In this document: in pieces, positions 1 to 6,033 of the stretch
Numbering within the stretch: the first letter of the stretch is position 1
How the letters are laid out: the number at the start of each line of letters is the position of its first letter
NCBI GenBank assembly: GCA_903932695.1
Contig: CAIZGZ010000079.1
Location: 1-9,912 of the forward strand
Direction of reading: 5' to 3'
Length of the DNA stretch: 9,912 nt
Origin: an uncultured Actinomycetes bacterium
GTDB lineage: Bacteria; Actinomycetota; Actinomycetes; Nanopelagicales; Nanopelagicaceae
Program-made: the position numbers and the translations under genes
Notes under the pieces: generated by a model
The model's input: only the letters and a program-made list of their open reading frames with translations
Database searches by the model: none
Told to the model about the DNA's origin: nothing

Positions 1-140
1 ATCGGGGAAATTAACTACAACTGAGTTCGTTGACTACATGTTTGCGTGAGAGTCAGGACTGAGAAAACGGATAGCGAACTACGCCCGTAGAAGCTCTGTG
101 TCAGTACTAGAGGACCCGGGTTCGATTCCCGGCACCTCCA
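1..140 (+). ncRNA. ssrA: tmRNA (transfer-messenger RNA), 3' part, 5' end outside the window
   Basis: tmRNA rescues stalled ribosomes by acting as alanyl-tRNA and then as a short mRNA for a degradation tag. The 3' tRNA-like domain is complete. The T-stem is 116-120 paired with 128-132 around loop TTCGATT (121-127), followed by the 7-nt acceptor strand CACCTCC (133-139) and discriminator A140. The CCA is not encoded (CTG follows). A 9-bp helix, 24-32 with 72-80 (two G-U pairs), and the stretch GAACTACGCCCGTAGAAGC (76-94) match my memory of mycobacterial tmRNA (GAACTGCGCACGGAGAAGC), the late pseudoknot region. The tag reading frame and the 5' acceptor strand lie upstream of the window. An ordinary tRNA is excluded because no D-arm or anticodon arm precedes the T-arm at the right distance. 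Confidence 0.93.
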
Positions 141-150
141 CTGTCTGTGT

Positions 151-170
151 GGGCCTGCGCTTGCAGGCTC
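151..170 (+). terminator. hairpin terminator after tmRNA
   Basis: An 8-bp stem (151-158 with 163-170, one G-T wobble, core GCCTGC/GCAGGC) with a 4-nt loop GCTT starts 10 nt after the tmRNA 3' end. There is no T-run behind it, so it would be the U-less hairpin type often proposed for actinobacteria. It could also help 3' processing. Confidence 0.6.
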
Positions 171-212
171 CATTGGACGTAATCTTCATCATTGACTTGA
201 CCGAGCATTTTT

Positions 213-225
213 CTCCCACGGGGAG
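213..225. terminator. small hairpin between the convergent tmRNA and HNH genes (candidate)
   Basis: CTCCC (213-217) and GGGAG (221-225) form a perfect 5-bp stem with a 3-nt loop. It lies between two convergent genes and could end transcription from the HNH side, about 180 nt past that stop codon. The stem is short and has no following T-run on either strand, so this is only a candidate. Apart from this, the hairpin at 151-170 and the 12-bp array, I see nothing in 141-405. Confidence 0.25.
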
Positions 226-276
226 TTCCTGCTCTTCAGAAACCATTTTCGAGACTATTTCAGAACTTTTATTACG

Positions 277-348
277 ATCTATTTCTCAATCTATTTCTCG
301 ATCTATTTCTCGATCTATTTCTCAATCTATTTCTCAATCTATTCCAGA
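277..348. repeat. 12-bp tandem repeat array
   Basis: Five uninterrupted copies of ATCTATTTCTCR (R is A or G at the last position) occupy 277-336. A decayed sixth copy, ATCTATTCCAGA, follows at 337-348, and a loose relative (GACTATTTCAGA) stands upstream at 253-264. The array lies between tmRNA and the HNH gene, about 58 nt past the HNH stop codon. It is AT-rich and pyrimidine-rich on the plus strand. The copies are contiguous with no spacers, so this is a minisatellite rather than a CRISPR. Confidence 0.95.
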
Positions 349-405
349 ATCAAATTTGCAACTTTTTTACAAGCTATTTCGGATTCGAACGGAGCGAATG
401 AATTC

Positions 406-1833
406 TTAGGCGACTTCGTGGATGGAACGGGCAGCCACGAAATACTCTCGACCAGCGGGTGAAAACCATTTGCACGATCCATCTGGAAAACTCTCCAATT
501 TCCAACCACCATGTGTTTTCATGCGATGATGGCGACGACAGAGTAGGCCCATATTTTCTATAGAGGTCTCTCCACCTTCTTCCCATGGCTGAGCGTGATC
601 GATGTCAGCCAATCGCGCGGGTTGTCTACAGCCGGGGAATCTGCACGTTCGATCTCGCGCCATAAGAAAATCAACGAGAGCTTGGGGCGGTTCGTATTTT
701 TCTCGACCATAATCGAGAAGGTTTCCGGTCAAGGGATCGGTAATAAATCGCCGCCATTTTCCATCCGCTGCAAGTTCGCGAGCGATTGAGGCTGGTATCG
801 CTCCATAGCCACCGAGAATTCCGGGATTTTCTGCCAGCCCAAGCAGTGTTGGAAGATCGATCGTGAGATTTACTGTCGTTGGGCGACGATGTTGCAAATC
901 TTCATCGACTGTTCTTGCAAGATATTCCGACGCGATATCTGCAAGTGCATCAGCTCGGTGCTGGTCGAGGGTGGGCGAAAACTCACCAGCAGAACCAGCA
1001 GAACCAGCAGAACCAGCAGAACCAGCAGAACCAGCAGAACCAGCAGAACCAGCAGAACCAGCAGCGGTTTTCTCTCGCTCTTGATTTCTGCGCGCTAATT
1101 TGTCGATCGCAAGCATCACGGTCTGTGCCTGCGCAGCTGGAAGAAGTGCCACGATCTGGGCCATTCCATGGGGCTGGGGATACATGCAGACCATTCGCTG
1201 CTCGCGAGCCGCCTCTGCAACTTCTTCGAATTCCCGTGGGGCTAGCTTGGCTATGAGAGTGCGCATCTTGTTCGCAACTTGAGCGGGTGTGTGAAATTCT
1301 GAATGAGCAATCGCGCCACGTTCTAACTCACGAAGCTCATGATCACCCAAGCCATGGCGAATTATCTCCGCACTCTCTCGAGCGATAACAGTTGCTTGCG
1401 CAGGGGAGATCTCGCCGTTTGCGAGAGCGGCGCAAGTTTCTGGTAAGAATTGGGTAAGTGTCCGCGCGACATCGATTCGACTCTGGGCCGTGTTTCCCGA
1501 TAGACGCAGGGCTGCGGCAACCTCTTCTCTCTGCGCCTCATCGACATTCGAGAATGTGCCAGAAGATTCGGTCGGCTCGTTGCCAGCTACCGCAACGATT
1601 GCACGCTGCATCAGAGATTGGAGCCATCCTGCTTGTTTTTCCAGTGCACTGAGATATTCCACGCGGGCGCTTGTCGCCAAAGACTCTGGCGCGATCTGGC
1701 TTAACCGTGTGAGTACAGCGATACCGGCTGGAGCAGCAAGGAGCGCACTTACCTCGTCACTATGGGTAAGTCCACTCTGGGCCACGTGACTCTGAGTCAC
1801 ATGACTCTGAGTCACTCCTTCAATCCGCTCCAT
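406..1833 (-). CDS. DUF222 / HNH nuclease-domain protein (13E12-type family)
   Basis: This 475-residue protein has the two-part build of the actinobacterial 13E12 family. An N-terminal DUF222 helical region (about 45-340) is followed by a C-terminal HNH module. The HNH residues are present: C397 and C402 (CRFPGC), the DH pair D412-H413, N427, then C432 and H435/H436 (LLCRRHHRMKTHGGW). Metal-dependent DNA cleavage is therefore expected, but the family's biological role is unsettled and substrates are unknown. Two in-frame repeats are unusual. Residues 7-26 are four 5-residue units (VTQSH, VTQSH, VAQSG, LTHSD), and residues 257-283 are a nine-fold Ala-Gly-Ser run inside DUF222. The ATG at 1833 has GAGAAG 8 nt upstream, which supports this start. 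It converges on ssrA. Confidence 0.88.
   Translation of the reverse strand: MERIEGVTQSHVTQSHVAQSGLTHSDEVSALLAAPAGIAVLTRLSQIAPESLATSARVEYLSALEKQAGWLQSLMQRAIVAVAGNEPTESSGTFSNVDEAQREEVAAALRLSGNTAQSRIDVARTLTQFLPETCAALANGEISPAQATVIARESAEIIRHGLGDHELRELERGAIAHSEFHTPAQVANKMRTLIAKLAPREFEEVAEAAREQRMVCMYPQPHGMAQIVALLPAAQAQTVMLAIDKLARRNQEREKTAAGSAGSAGSAGSAGSAGSAGSAGSAGEFSPTLDQHRADALADIASEYLARTVDEDLQHRRPTTVNLTIDLPTLLGLAENPGILGGYGAIPASIARELAADGKWRRFITDPLTGNLLDYGREKYEPPQALVDFLMARDRTCRFPGCRQPARLADIDHAQPWEEGGETSIENMGLLCRRHHRMKTHGGWKLESFPDGSCKWFSPAGREYFVAARSIHEVA
985..1065. repeat. 9-bp tandem repeat inside the HNH gene (Ala-Gly-Ser linker)
   Basis: Nine contiguous copies of ACCAGCAGA (plus strand) fill 81 bp. 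Eight are identical and the last ends in C. On the coding (minus) strand the unit reads as Ala-Gly-Ser, giving a flexible linker at about residues 257-283. Copy-number changes would add or remove three residues without breaking the frame. The near-perfect identity suggests recent expansion. Confidence 0.97.
1756..1815. repeat. 15-bp tandem repeat at the HNH N-terminus, with two palindromes
   Basis: Four in-frame 15-bp units encode residues 7-26 of the HNH protein. The two nearest the start codon are nearly identical and the other two have diverged. Each of these two copies carries the perfect 13-bp palindrome TGACTCTGAGTCA (1787-1799 and 1802-1814), spaced one unit apart. The third unit (ACTCTGGG) keeps only part of it. 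Confidence 0.8.
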
Positions 1834-1834
1834 A

Positions 1835-1849
1835 TCGAGATCTTCTCGA
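1835..1849. promoter_or_regulatory. inverted repeat over the HNH ribosome-binding site
   Basis: TCGAGA (1835-1840) and TCTCGA (1844-1849) form a perfect 6-bp inverted repeat with a 3-nt centre, immediately upstream of the ATG at 1833. The ribosome-binding site GAGAAG lies within it. As RNA it could hide the binding site in a hairpin, and as DNA it could be an operator. Neither is shown. Confidence 0.35.
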
Positions 1850-1864
1850 ATCGTGCTGACATTG

Positions 1865-1880
1865 GTGAAGAGTTATTCAC
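1865..1880. promoter_or_regulatory. inverted repeat GTGAA-N6-TTCAC beside the 13-bp array
   Basis: GTGAA (1865-1869) and TTCAC (1876-1880) form a 5-bp inverted repeat in the leader region of the HNH gene, abutting the 13-bp array. It overlaps TTATTCACA (1873-1881), one base from the DnaA box TTATCCACA. It could be a regulator site, but the arms are short and chance is a real alternative. Confidence 0.25.
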
Positions 1881-1957
1881 AACCAAACCCGCGAACCAAA
1901 CCCGCGAACCAAACCCGCGAACCAAACCCGCGAACCAAACCCGCGAACCAAACCCGC
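1881..1957. repeat. 13-bp tandem repeat array
   Basis: Five identical copies of AACCAAACCCGCG are followed by a sixth that is complete to its last base (1946-1957), ending exactly where the OYE stop codon begins (1958). A 13-bp unit is not a multiple of three, so the array is not maintained as coding sequence. It fills most of the 124-bp gap between the oxidoreductase and HNH genes. Confidence 0.97.
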
Positions 1958-3022
1958 CTAATTAATTTTTCCGCGCTCCAACTGAAGCGGCCAAGCGATA
2001 TCAACGCCAAGCTCGCGCGCTGCGTGAAGCGGCCAACGAGGATCTCGTAAAAATTCTCGCGCCATCATCACAATATCTGATTTACCGCTCTCCACGATCT
2101 CATTTGCCTGATGCGCATCGGTGATCATTCCCACCGCTGACGTAACAATTGTTGAGCCACTCTTTACCGCCTGCGCAAAGTGCACCTGATACCCCGGGCC
2201 AACCACGATTGGTGCTGCCGAAACATTTCCGCCACTCGAGACATCCAAGAGATCGACGCCAAGTGTTTGCAACTCGTTAGCGAGCGCAACCGACTCCTCA
2301 ATCGTCCAGCCGCCATCTACCCAATCCGATGCAGAAATTCGAACCATCAATGGCATCGACTCCGGAATTGCGCGACGCACTTCGGTCACTACCTCTTTCA
2401 AAAAGCGAGTGCGATTCTCGTAGCTTCCGCCATACTCGTCATCGCGAGTGTTTGAAATGGGAGAGTAGAACTCGTGCAAGAGATAACCATGCGCCGCATG
2501 AATCTCCACCGCATCAAAGCCAGCCTTAACCGCGTTCTTCGCCGCAGCGCCCCAGGCTTTTACAAGCGCATGAATCTCATCCGCGCTCAGTGCGCGAGGC
2601 TCGGGGTATCCCTCGAAGGCGATTGCGCTTGGTGCGACGGCTTGCCAGCCACCCTCTTCTGATGTGGCCATTCGATGATCAGACCAAGGTAGAGCAGTTC
2701 CTGCTTTCCTACCGGCATGAGCAAGTTGAATTGAGATCTTGGTTCCTTGGGTATGAACGAAGTCAACGATTCGTCGCCAGGCAATGACCTGGGAATCGGT
2801 GTAGAGCCCTGGGCAGCCGATTGAAATCCGCCCCTCGGGTACGACTCCAGTCGCCTCTGCGACAATTAAGCCAGCTCCACCAGTTGCAAGCGAACCTAAG
2901 TGGACCAGATGCCAATCACCGACAACTCCATCAGTTGCGGAGTACTGACACATTGGGCTGACCCAGATGCGATTCTTCGCTTCAACACCACGAATAGCGA
3001 TCTGATCAAAAAGTTTAGGCAT
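1958..3022 (-). CDS. NADH:flavin oxidoreductase, Old Yellow Enzyme family (YqjM/NamA-like)
   Basis: This is an FMN-binding TIM-barrel ene-reductase of 354 residues, a usual length for the YqjM-type ('thermophilic-like') subclass. Members reduce activated C=C bonds using NAD(P)H, and the native substrate is generally unknown. Visible landmarks are SPMCQYS with C25 and Y27, which match the YqjM cysteine and tyrosine that tune the flavin and substrate site. QLAHAGRK lies at 99-106. The substrate-binding pair H175 and H178 sits in EIHAAHGYLLHEF. SNTRDDEYGGS and the phosphate-binding end (MMAREFLRDP) are also present. The protein is probably cytoplasmic. The ATG at 3022 has a GAGAG site 6 nt upstream. 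It follows the pirin gene on the same strand after a 118-bp gap filled by an 18-bp repeat array. Confidence 0.92.
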   Translation of the reverse strand: MPKLFDQIAIRGVEAKNRIWVSPMCQYSATDGVVGDWHLVHLGSLATGGAGLIVAEATGVVPEGRISIGCPGLYTDSQVIAWRRIVDFVHTQGTKISIQLAHAGRKAGTALPWSDHRMATSEEGGWQAVAPSAIAFEGYPEPRALSADEIHALVKAWGAAAKNAVKAGFDAVEIHAAHGYLLHEFYSPISNTRDDEYGGSYENRTRFLKEVVTEVRRAIPESMPLMVRISASDWVDGGWTIEESVALANELQTLGVDLLDVSSGGNVSAAPIVVGPGYQVHFAQAVKSGSTIVTSAVGMITDAHQANEIVESGKSDIVMMAREFLRDPRWPLHAARELGVDIAWPLQLERGKIN

Positions 3023-3039
3023 CAGCTTCTCTCAATCTC

Positions 3040-3139
3040 TTAAATCGGTTCACATCGTTAAAACGGTTCATATCGTTAAATCGGTTCATATCGTTAAAAC
3101 GGTTCATATCGTTAAAACGGTTCAGATGGTTAAGACGCA
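3040..3139. repeat. 18-bp tandem repeat array between the pirin and OYE genes
   Basis: Five contiguous 18-bp units (consensus TTAAAACGGTTCATATCG) occupy 3040-3129, and a decayed start of a sixth runs to about 3139, next to the pirin stop codon at 3141. Variation is limited to A/T at the sixth base and changes near the 3' ends of the outer units. Several unit junctions form the small inverted repeat CGTT-AA-AACG. The array makes up nearly all of the intergenic gap and lies just upstream of the OYE ribosome-binding site. Confidence 0.96.
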
Positions 3140-3140
3140 T

Positions 3141-4214
3141 CTATTCCGTGGTCGAAATTCCATCAGGGGTGTTGTGAACCCCAAGTACATCAGCCTTAAT
3201 ATCCCCGCCTAGCTTTGAACCCTCACCGCTGCGCTTAAGCGGCTGCTCCTGCTTGGCCGGCGCAAGGTGCTCCGCTGGAACAGTTCCAAGCAAGCCTTTT
3301 TGGAAATCATCAAAAGCTTGTAGAACTTCGCTCTTGGTATTCATGACAAATGGACCCATCCAGGCAACGCTCTCTCGAATCGGTTCGCCACCGAGAATGA
3401 GTACATCCATGGATGGTGAGCGCGACTCTTGCGATTGATCTGCGCGAATGACTAAGTAATCCCCATCGGTTAAGACCGCTAATTGGCCCATCTTGACCGG
3501 ATGTCGTTCTTCGCCAATTGTGCCGTGGCCGTTGAGCGTATAGGCCAGTGCGTTGTAATCCTTACGCCACGGCAATCTCAGTTCTGCACCTGGTGCAAGG
3601 GTGGCGTGAACGAGAGTGATAGGAGTTTGCGTTGACCCAGGTCCGCGATAACCGCCTACTTCACCAGCGATGACACGGAGCAGAGTTCCGCCATCATGCG
3701 AGGCGAGTAATCCAACATCACCAGCGCGAATATCTTGATAGGCAGGTGTCGACCACTTCTTTGCAGCCGGCAAGTTCACCCATAGTTGAAAGCCGTGGAA
3801 CAACCCACCACTCATAACCAGACTCTCTGGTGGCGTCTCGATATGCAAAATTCCAGCACCCGCAGTCATCCATTGGGTATCGCCGTTAGTGATGGTGCCA
3901 CCACCACCGTGGTTATCTTTATGATCGAAGATGCCATCAATAATGTAGGTAACGGTCTCAAAGCCGCGGTGTGGGTGCCATGGAGTTCCCTTAGGTTCAC
4001 CCGGCGCATACTCAACTTCACCCATCTGATCGAGATGAATAAATGGGTCGAGATCCATGAGATCTACACCAGCGAAGGCGCGTCGAACGGGGAAGCCCTC
4101 ACCCTCGAATCCTTGTGGAGCAGTCGTCACGCTCTTTACTCGGCGGGGGCGAGCACCTGGCTCTACTGCGACACGAGGCAGGACGGTGACATCATCAACT
4201 GTTACAGCAGGCAT
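3141..4214 (-). CDS. pirin family protein (bicupin)
   Basis: Pirins are iron-binding two-domain cupins. Bacterial members have been described as quercetin dioxygenase-like enzymes or as metabolic regulators, and the role here cannot be fixed from sequence. The metal ligands of the N-terminal cupin are all present: H80 and H82 in PWHPHRGFETVTY, and H124 and E126 in GAGILHIE. This part (about 15-150) is followed by a second cupin (about 190-290) around LPWRKDYNALAYTLNG. The 357 residues exceed the roughly 290 of typical pirins. The excess is mainly a polar tail from about residue 313, rich in Lys, Gly and Glu, that ends next to the 18-bp repeat array. The ATG at 4214 has GAGAG 8 nt upstream. 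There is no signal peptide, so the protein is probably cytoplasmic. Confidence 0.9.
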   Translation of the reverse strand: MPAVTVDDVTVLPRVAVEPGARPRRVKSVTTAPQGFEGEGFPVRRAFAGVDLMDLDPFIHLDQMGEVEYAPGEPKGTPWHPHRGFETVTYIIDGIFDHKDNHGGGGTITNGDTQWMTAGAGILHIETPPESLVMSGGLFHGFQLWVNLPAAKKWSTPAYQDIRAGDVGLLASHDGGTLLRVIAGEVGGYRGPGSTQTPITLVHATLAPGAELRLPWRKDYNALAYTLNGHGTIGEERHPVKMGQLAVLTDGDYLVIRADQSQESRSPSMDVLILGGEPIRESVAWMGPFVMNTKSEVLQAFDDFQKGLLGTVPAEHLAPAKQEQPLKRSGEGSKLGGDIKADVLGVHNTPDGISTTE

Positions 4215-4254
4215 GGCTCACGCTCTCAATTCGGTTTAACTTTCAACTATTCTA

Positions 4255-4260
4255 AGTATA
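4255..4260 (-). promoter_or_regulatory. possible -10 element for the pirin gene
   Basis: On the minus strand TATACT lies about 40 nt upstream of the pirin ATG, in an 87-bp gap after pntB. It is a good match to the actinobacterial -10 (TANNNT). I see no clear -35 at 16-18 nt, so support is limited. Confidence 0.3.
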
Positions 4261-4301
4261 GAACCCCATTCGAGGCCACCGCATTCCCAAAATAATTCAG
4301 G

Positions 4302-5693
4302 CTAGAGCGATTTGAGCGCACCCACAACCTTCGTCAATGATTCTTTAGCGTCGCCAAAGAGGAGTGTGGTCTTTGGATCGTAAAGGAGTTCGTTTTCGAT
4401 ACCAGCAAAACCCGGGCGCATAGAGCGCTTCAGGAAGATCACATTTCCGGCAGAAGCGACATCCAAAATTGGCATGCCGTAAATTGGGCACCCTGGTGTC
4501 GTTTTGGCTGCTGGGTTCACAACATCGTTCGCGCCAACGACTAACACAACATCAGTCTGGGGGAAGGTTGGGTTGATTTCATCCATCTCCACTAATTGCT
4601 CGTAGGGAACGTTCGCCTCTGCTAGCAGGACATTCATGTGACCCGGCATGCGGCCGGCAACGGGATGTATGCCGTATGCAACCTCAATTCCTCGAGAGGT
4701 GAGTAGGTCTGCCATTTCACGAACGGTGTGCTGAGCTTGCGCCACAGCAAGTCCGAAGCCGGGCACGATCACCACTCGCTGCGCATAATTAAGCAATATT
4801 GCGACATCTTCCGCAGAGCCAGATTTAACAGGTCTTGCCTCACCAGCTTCTGAAGCAGCTTGAGGTTTTGCCGTGAATGCCCCAAAGAGAGTTCCGAAGA
4901 GTGAGCGACCCATAGCTGACGCCATGAGGCGAGTTAGTATCGTGCCCGAAGCTCCGACTAAAGTTCCGGCAACAATGAGAAGAGTCGCTTGCAACACATA
5001 ACCACTCGCTGCCACCGTGAGTCCGGTGAAGGCATTGAGAAGCGAAATGACTATCGGTACATCCGCGCCGCCGACGGGCAGAACAAAGAGAATTCCGAAA
5101 AGTAGAGAGAGTAGCCCCATCACTACTATGGATGTGTTGCCCATTGAGTGAATCACCCAAGCTGCACTCAGCACCACTCCTACTAACGTGCCTGCGATGA
5201 TGAATCGCCCGCCAGCAAAGATGACAGGGCGAGTCGTCATTATCTCTTGTAGCTTTAAAAATGTAACCACCGAGCCCGCAAACGAAACACAGCCCACGAT
5301 TACAGTAAAGACAGTTGCAACCACATCAGCTGTGCTTGCCGCCGACCCAAGCTTGAGATACTCGACTATTGCCACTAATGCGGCAGCACCGCCACCAACT
5401 CCATTAAAGAGCGCCACAAGTTGAGGCATCTGTGTCATCTGGATTTTCCGTGCAGCAGGAACACCCACGAGTACGCCAAAGCTAATTGCTGCAAGAATTA
5501 ACAGAGTATGGTGGTGCGTTGTCGGGGACTTTTCATGTGGTGAAAAGAAGACCACAACGGTGGCAACGGTCGCACCGAAAGCGCCAATGAGATTGCCTCG
5601 ACGTGCACTTTTAGGGGATGCGAGTCCTTTGAGGGCCAAGATAAAGCAGACTGCAATTGCGAGCCCAAGTAGGTCGTAGAGATTCCGGTTCAT
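4302..5693 (-). CDS. pntB: NAD(P) transhydrogenase subunit beta
   Basis: PntB is the beta subunit of the proton-translocating nicotinamide nucleotide transhydrogenase. It supplies most of the membrane channel (domain II) and the NADP(H)-binding domain III. The 463 residues match the family length. Residues 1 to about 265 alternate hydrophobic helices, starting at YDLLGLAIAVCFILALKG. Domain III follows a short polar linker and shows GFGLAVAQAQH (G312 onward), the GIHPVAGRMPGHMNVLLAEA loop, GANDVVNPAA (N389, D390) and FLKRSMRPGFAGIEN. The complex couples inward proton flow to reduction of NADP+ by NADH. The start ATG overlaps the pntAB stop (ATGA, 5690-5693), a sign of translational coupling, and this is the last gene of the operon. 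Confidence 0.96.
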   Translation of the reverse strand: MNRNLYDLLGLAIAVCFILALKGLASPKSARRGNLIGAFGATVATVVVFFSPHEKSPTTHHHTLLILAAISFGVLVGVPAARKIQMTQMPQLVALFNGVGGGAAALVAIVEYLKLGSAASTADVVATVFTVIVGCVSFAGSVVTFLKLQEIMTTRPVIFAGGRFIIAGTLVGVVLSAAWVIHSMGNTSIVVMGLLSLLFGILFVLPVGGADVPIVISLLNAFTGLTVAASGYVLQATLLIVAGTLVGASGTILTRLMASAMGRSLFGTLFGAFTAKPQAASEAGEARPVKSGSAEDVAILLNYAQRVVIVPGFGLAVAQAQHTVREMADLLTSRGIEVAYGIHPVAGRMPGHMNVLLAEANVPYEQLVEMDEINPTFPQTDVVLVVGANDVVNPAAKTTPGCPIYGMPILDVASAGNVIFLKRSMRPGFAGIENELLYDPKTTLLFGDAKESLTKVVGALKSL

Positions 5694-6022
5694 TCTGCTA
5701 CGCCCCCGATTTCGCTCCGTGCGGCCGATACTTTTTGTGGTCGAGGCTTGGCTTTAAACATTTCCAGCATGCGATCGGTGACGACAAATCCGCCCACCAT
5801 ATTGATGGTAGCTAAAATGACTGCAATTATTGCAAGTGTGAGCTGTAGGTTATTGGATGCACGATCAGCAACAGTGATTGCGCCAATCAAAATAATTCCA
5901 TGAATCGCATTTGCGCCTGACATTAATGGAGTATGCAAGGTTGTCGAAACTTTGGACACAACTTCAAATCCAATAAATACCGAAAGTACAAAGATTGAAA
6001 GTAGCGCTAATCCATTACTCAT
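5690..6022 (-). CDS. pntAB: NAD(P) transhydrogenase subunit alpha, membrane part
   Basis: This 110-residue protein corresponds to the C-terminal membrane segment of E. coli PntA, here a separate polypeptide as in Rhodospirillum-type transhydrogenases. About three hydrophobic helices are visible (about 4-20, 35-53 and 59-80), including the conserved stretch TPLMSGANAIHGI at 32-44. A charged tail ends the protein. With PntB it forms the proton channel (domain II). The ATG is 11 nt after the pntAA stop, with GGAGAA about 6 nt upstream of it. Its TGA overlaps the pntB ATG. Confidence 0.94.
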   Translation of the reverse strand: MSNGLALLSIFVLSVFIGFEVVSKVSTTLHTPLMSGANAIHGIILIGAITVADRASNNLQLTLAIIAVILATINMVGGFVVTDRMLEMFKAKPRPQKVSAARSEIGGVAE

Positions 6023-6033
6023 CTCAGTTCTCC

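Noticed and set aside
374..396. Possible tRNA T-arm on the minus strand (GTTCGAATCC-like sequence)
   Set aside because: The flanking bases do not form a 5-bp T-stem and no acceptor, D or anticodon arm is present.
98..409. Open frame reading Ser-Ile-Ser-Gln/Arg repeats across the 12-bp array
   Set aside because: It begins inside tmRNA and runs through its hairpin. The repeated amino acids only reflect a 12-bp unit, and I see no ribosome-binding site or recognisable domain.
863..1256. Plus-strand frames through the HNH gene with Gln, Thr-Ser-Arg or Ala-Glu-Pro repeats
   Set aside because: They are antisense readings of the 9-bp array, open because the unit is a multiple of three without stop codons. 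The minus-strand frame has the real domains.
1873..1881. Replication origin based on TTATTCACA next to 13-mers
   Set aside because: There is a single box with one mismatch, the 13-mers are GC-rich, and no replication gene is near. It is kept only as a low-interest note.
277..3139. CRISPR arrays
   Set aside because: All arrays have units of 9-18 bp placed end to end with no spacers, and no cas gene is visible.
3786..4295. 169-codon plus-strand frame opposite the pirin gene
   Set aside because: It is antisense to a pirin gene with all metal ligands intact and has no recognisable features.
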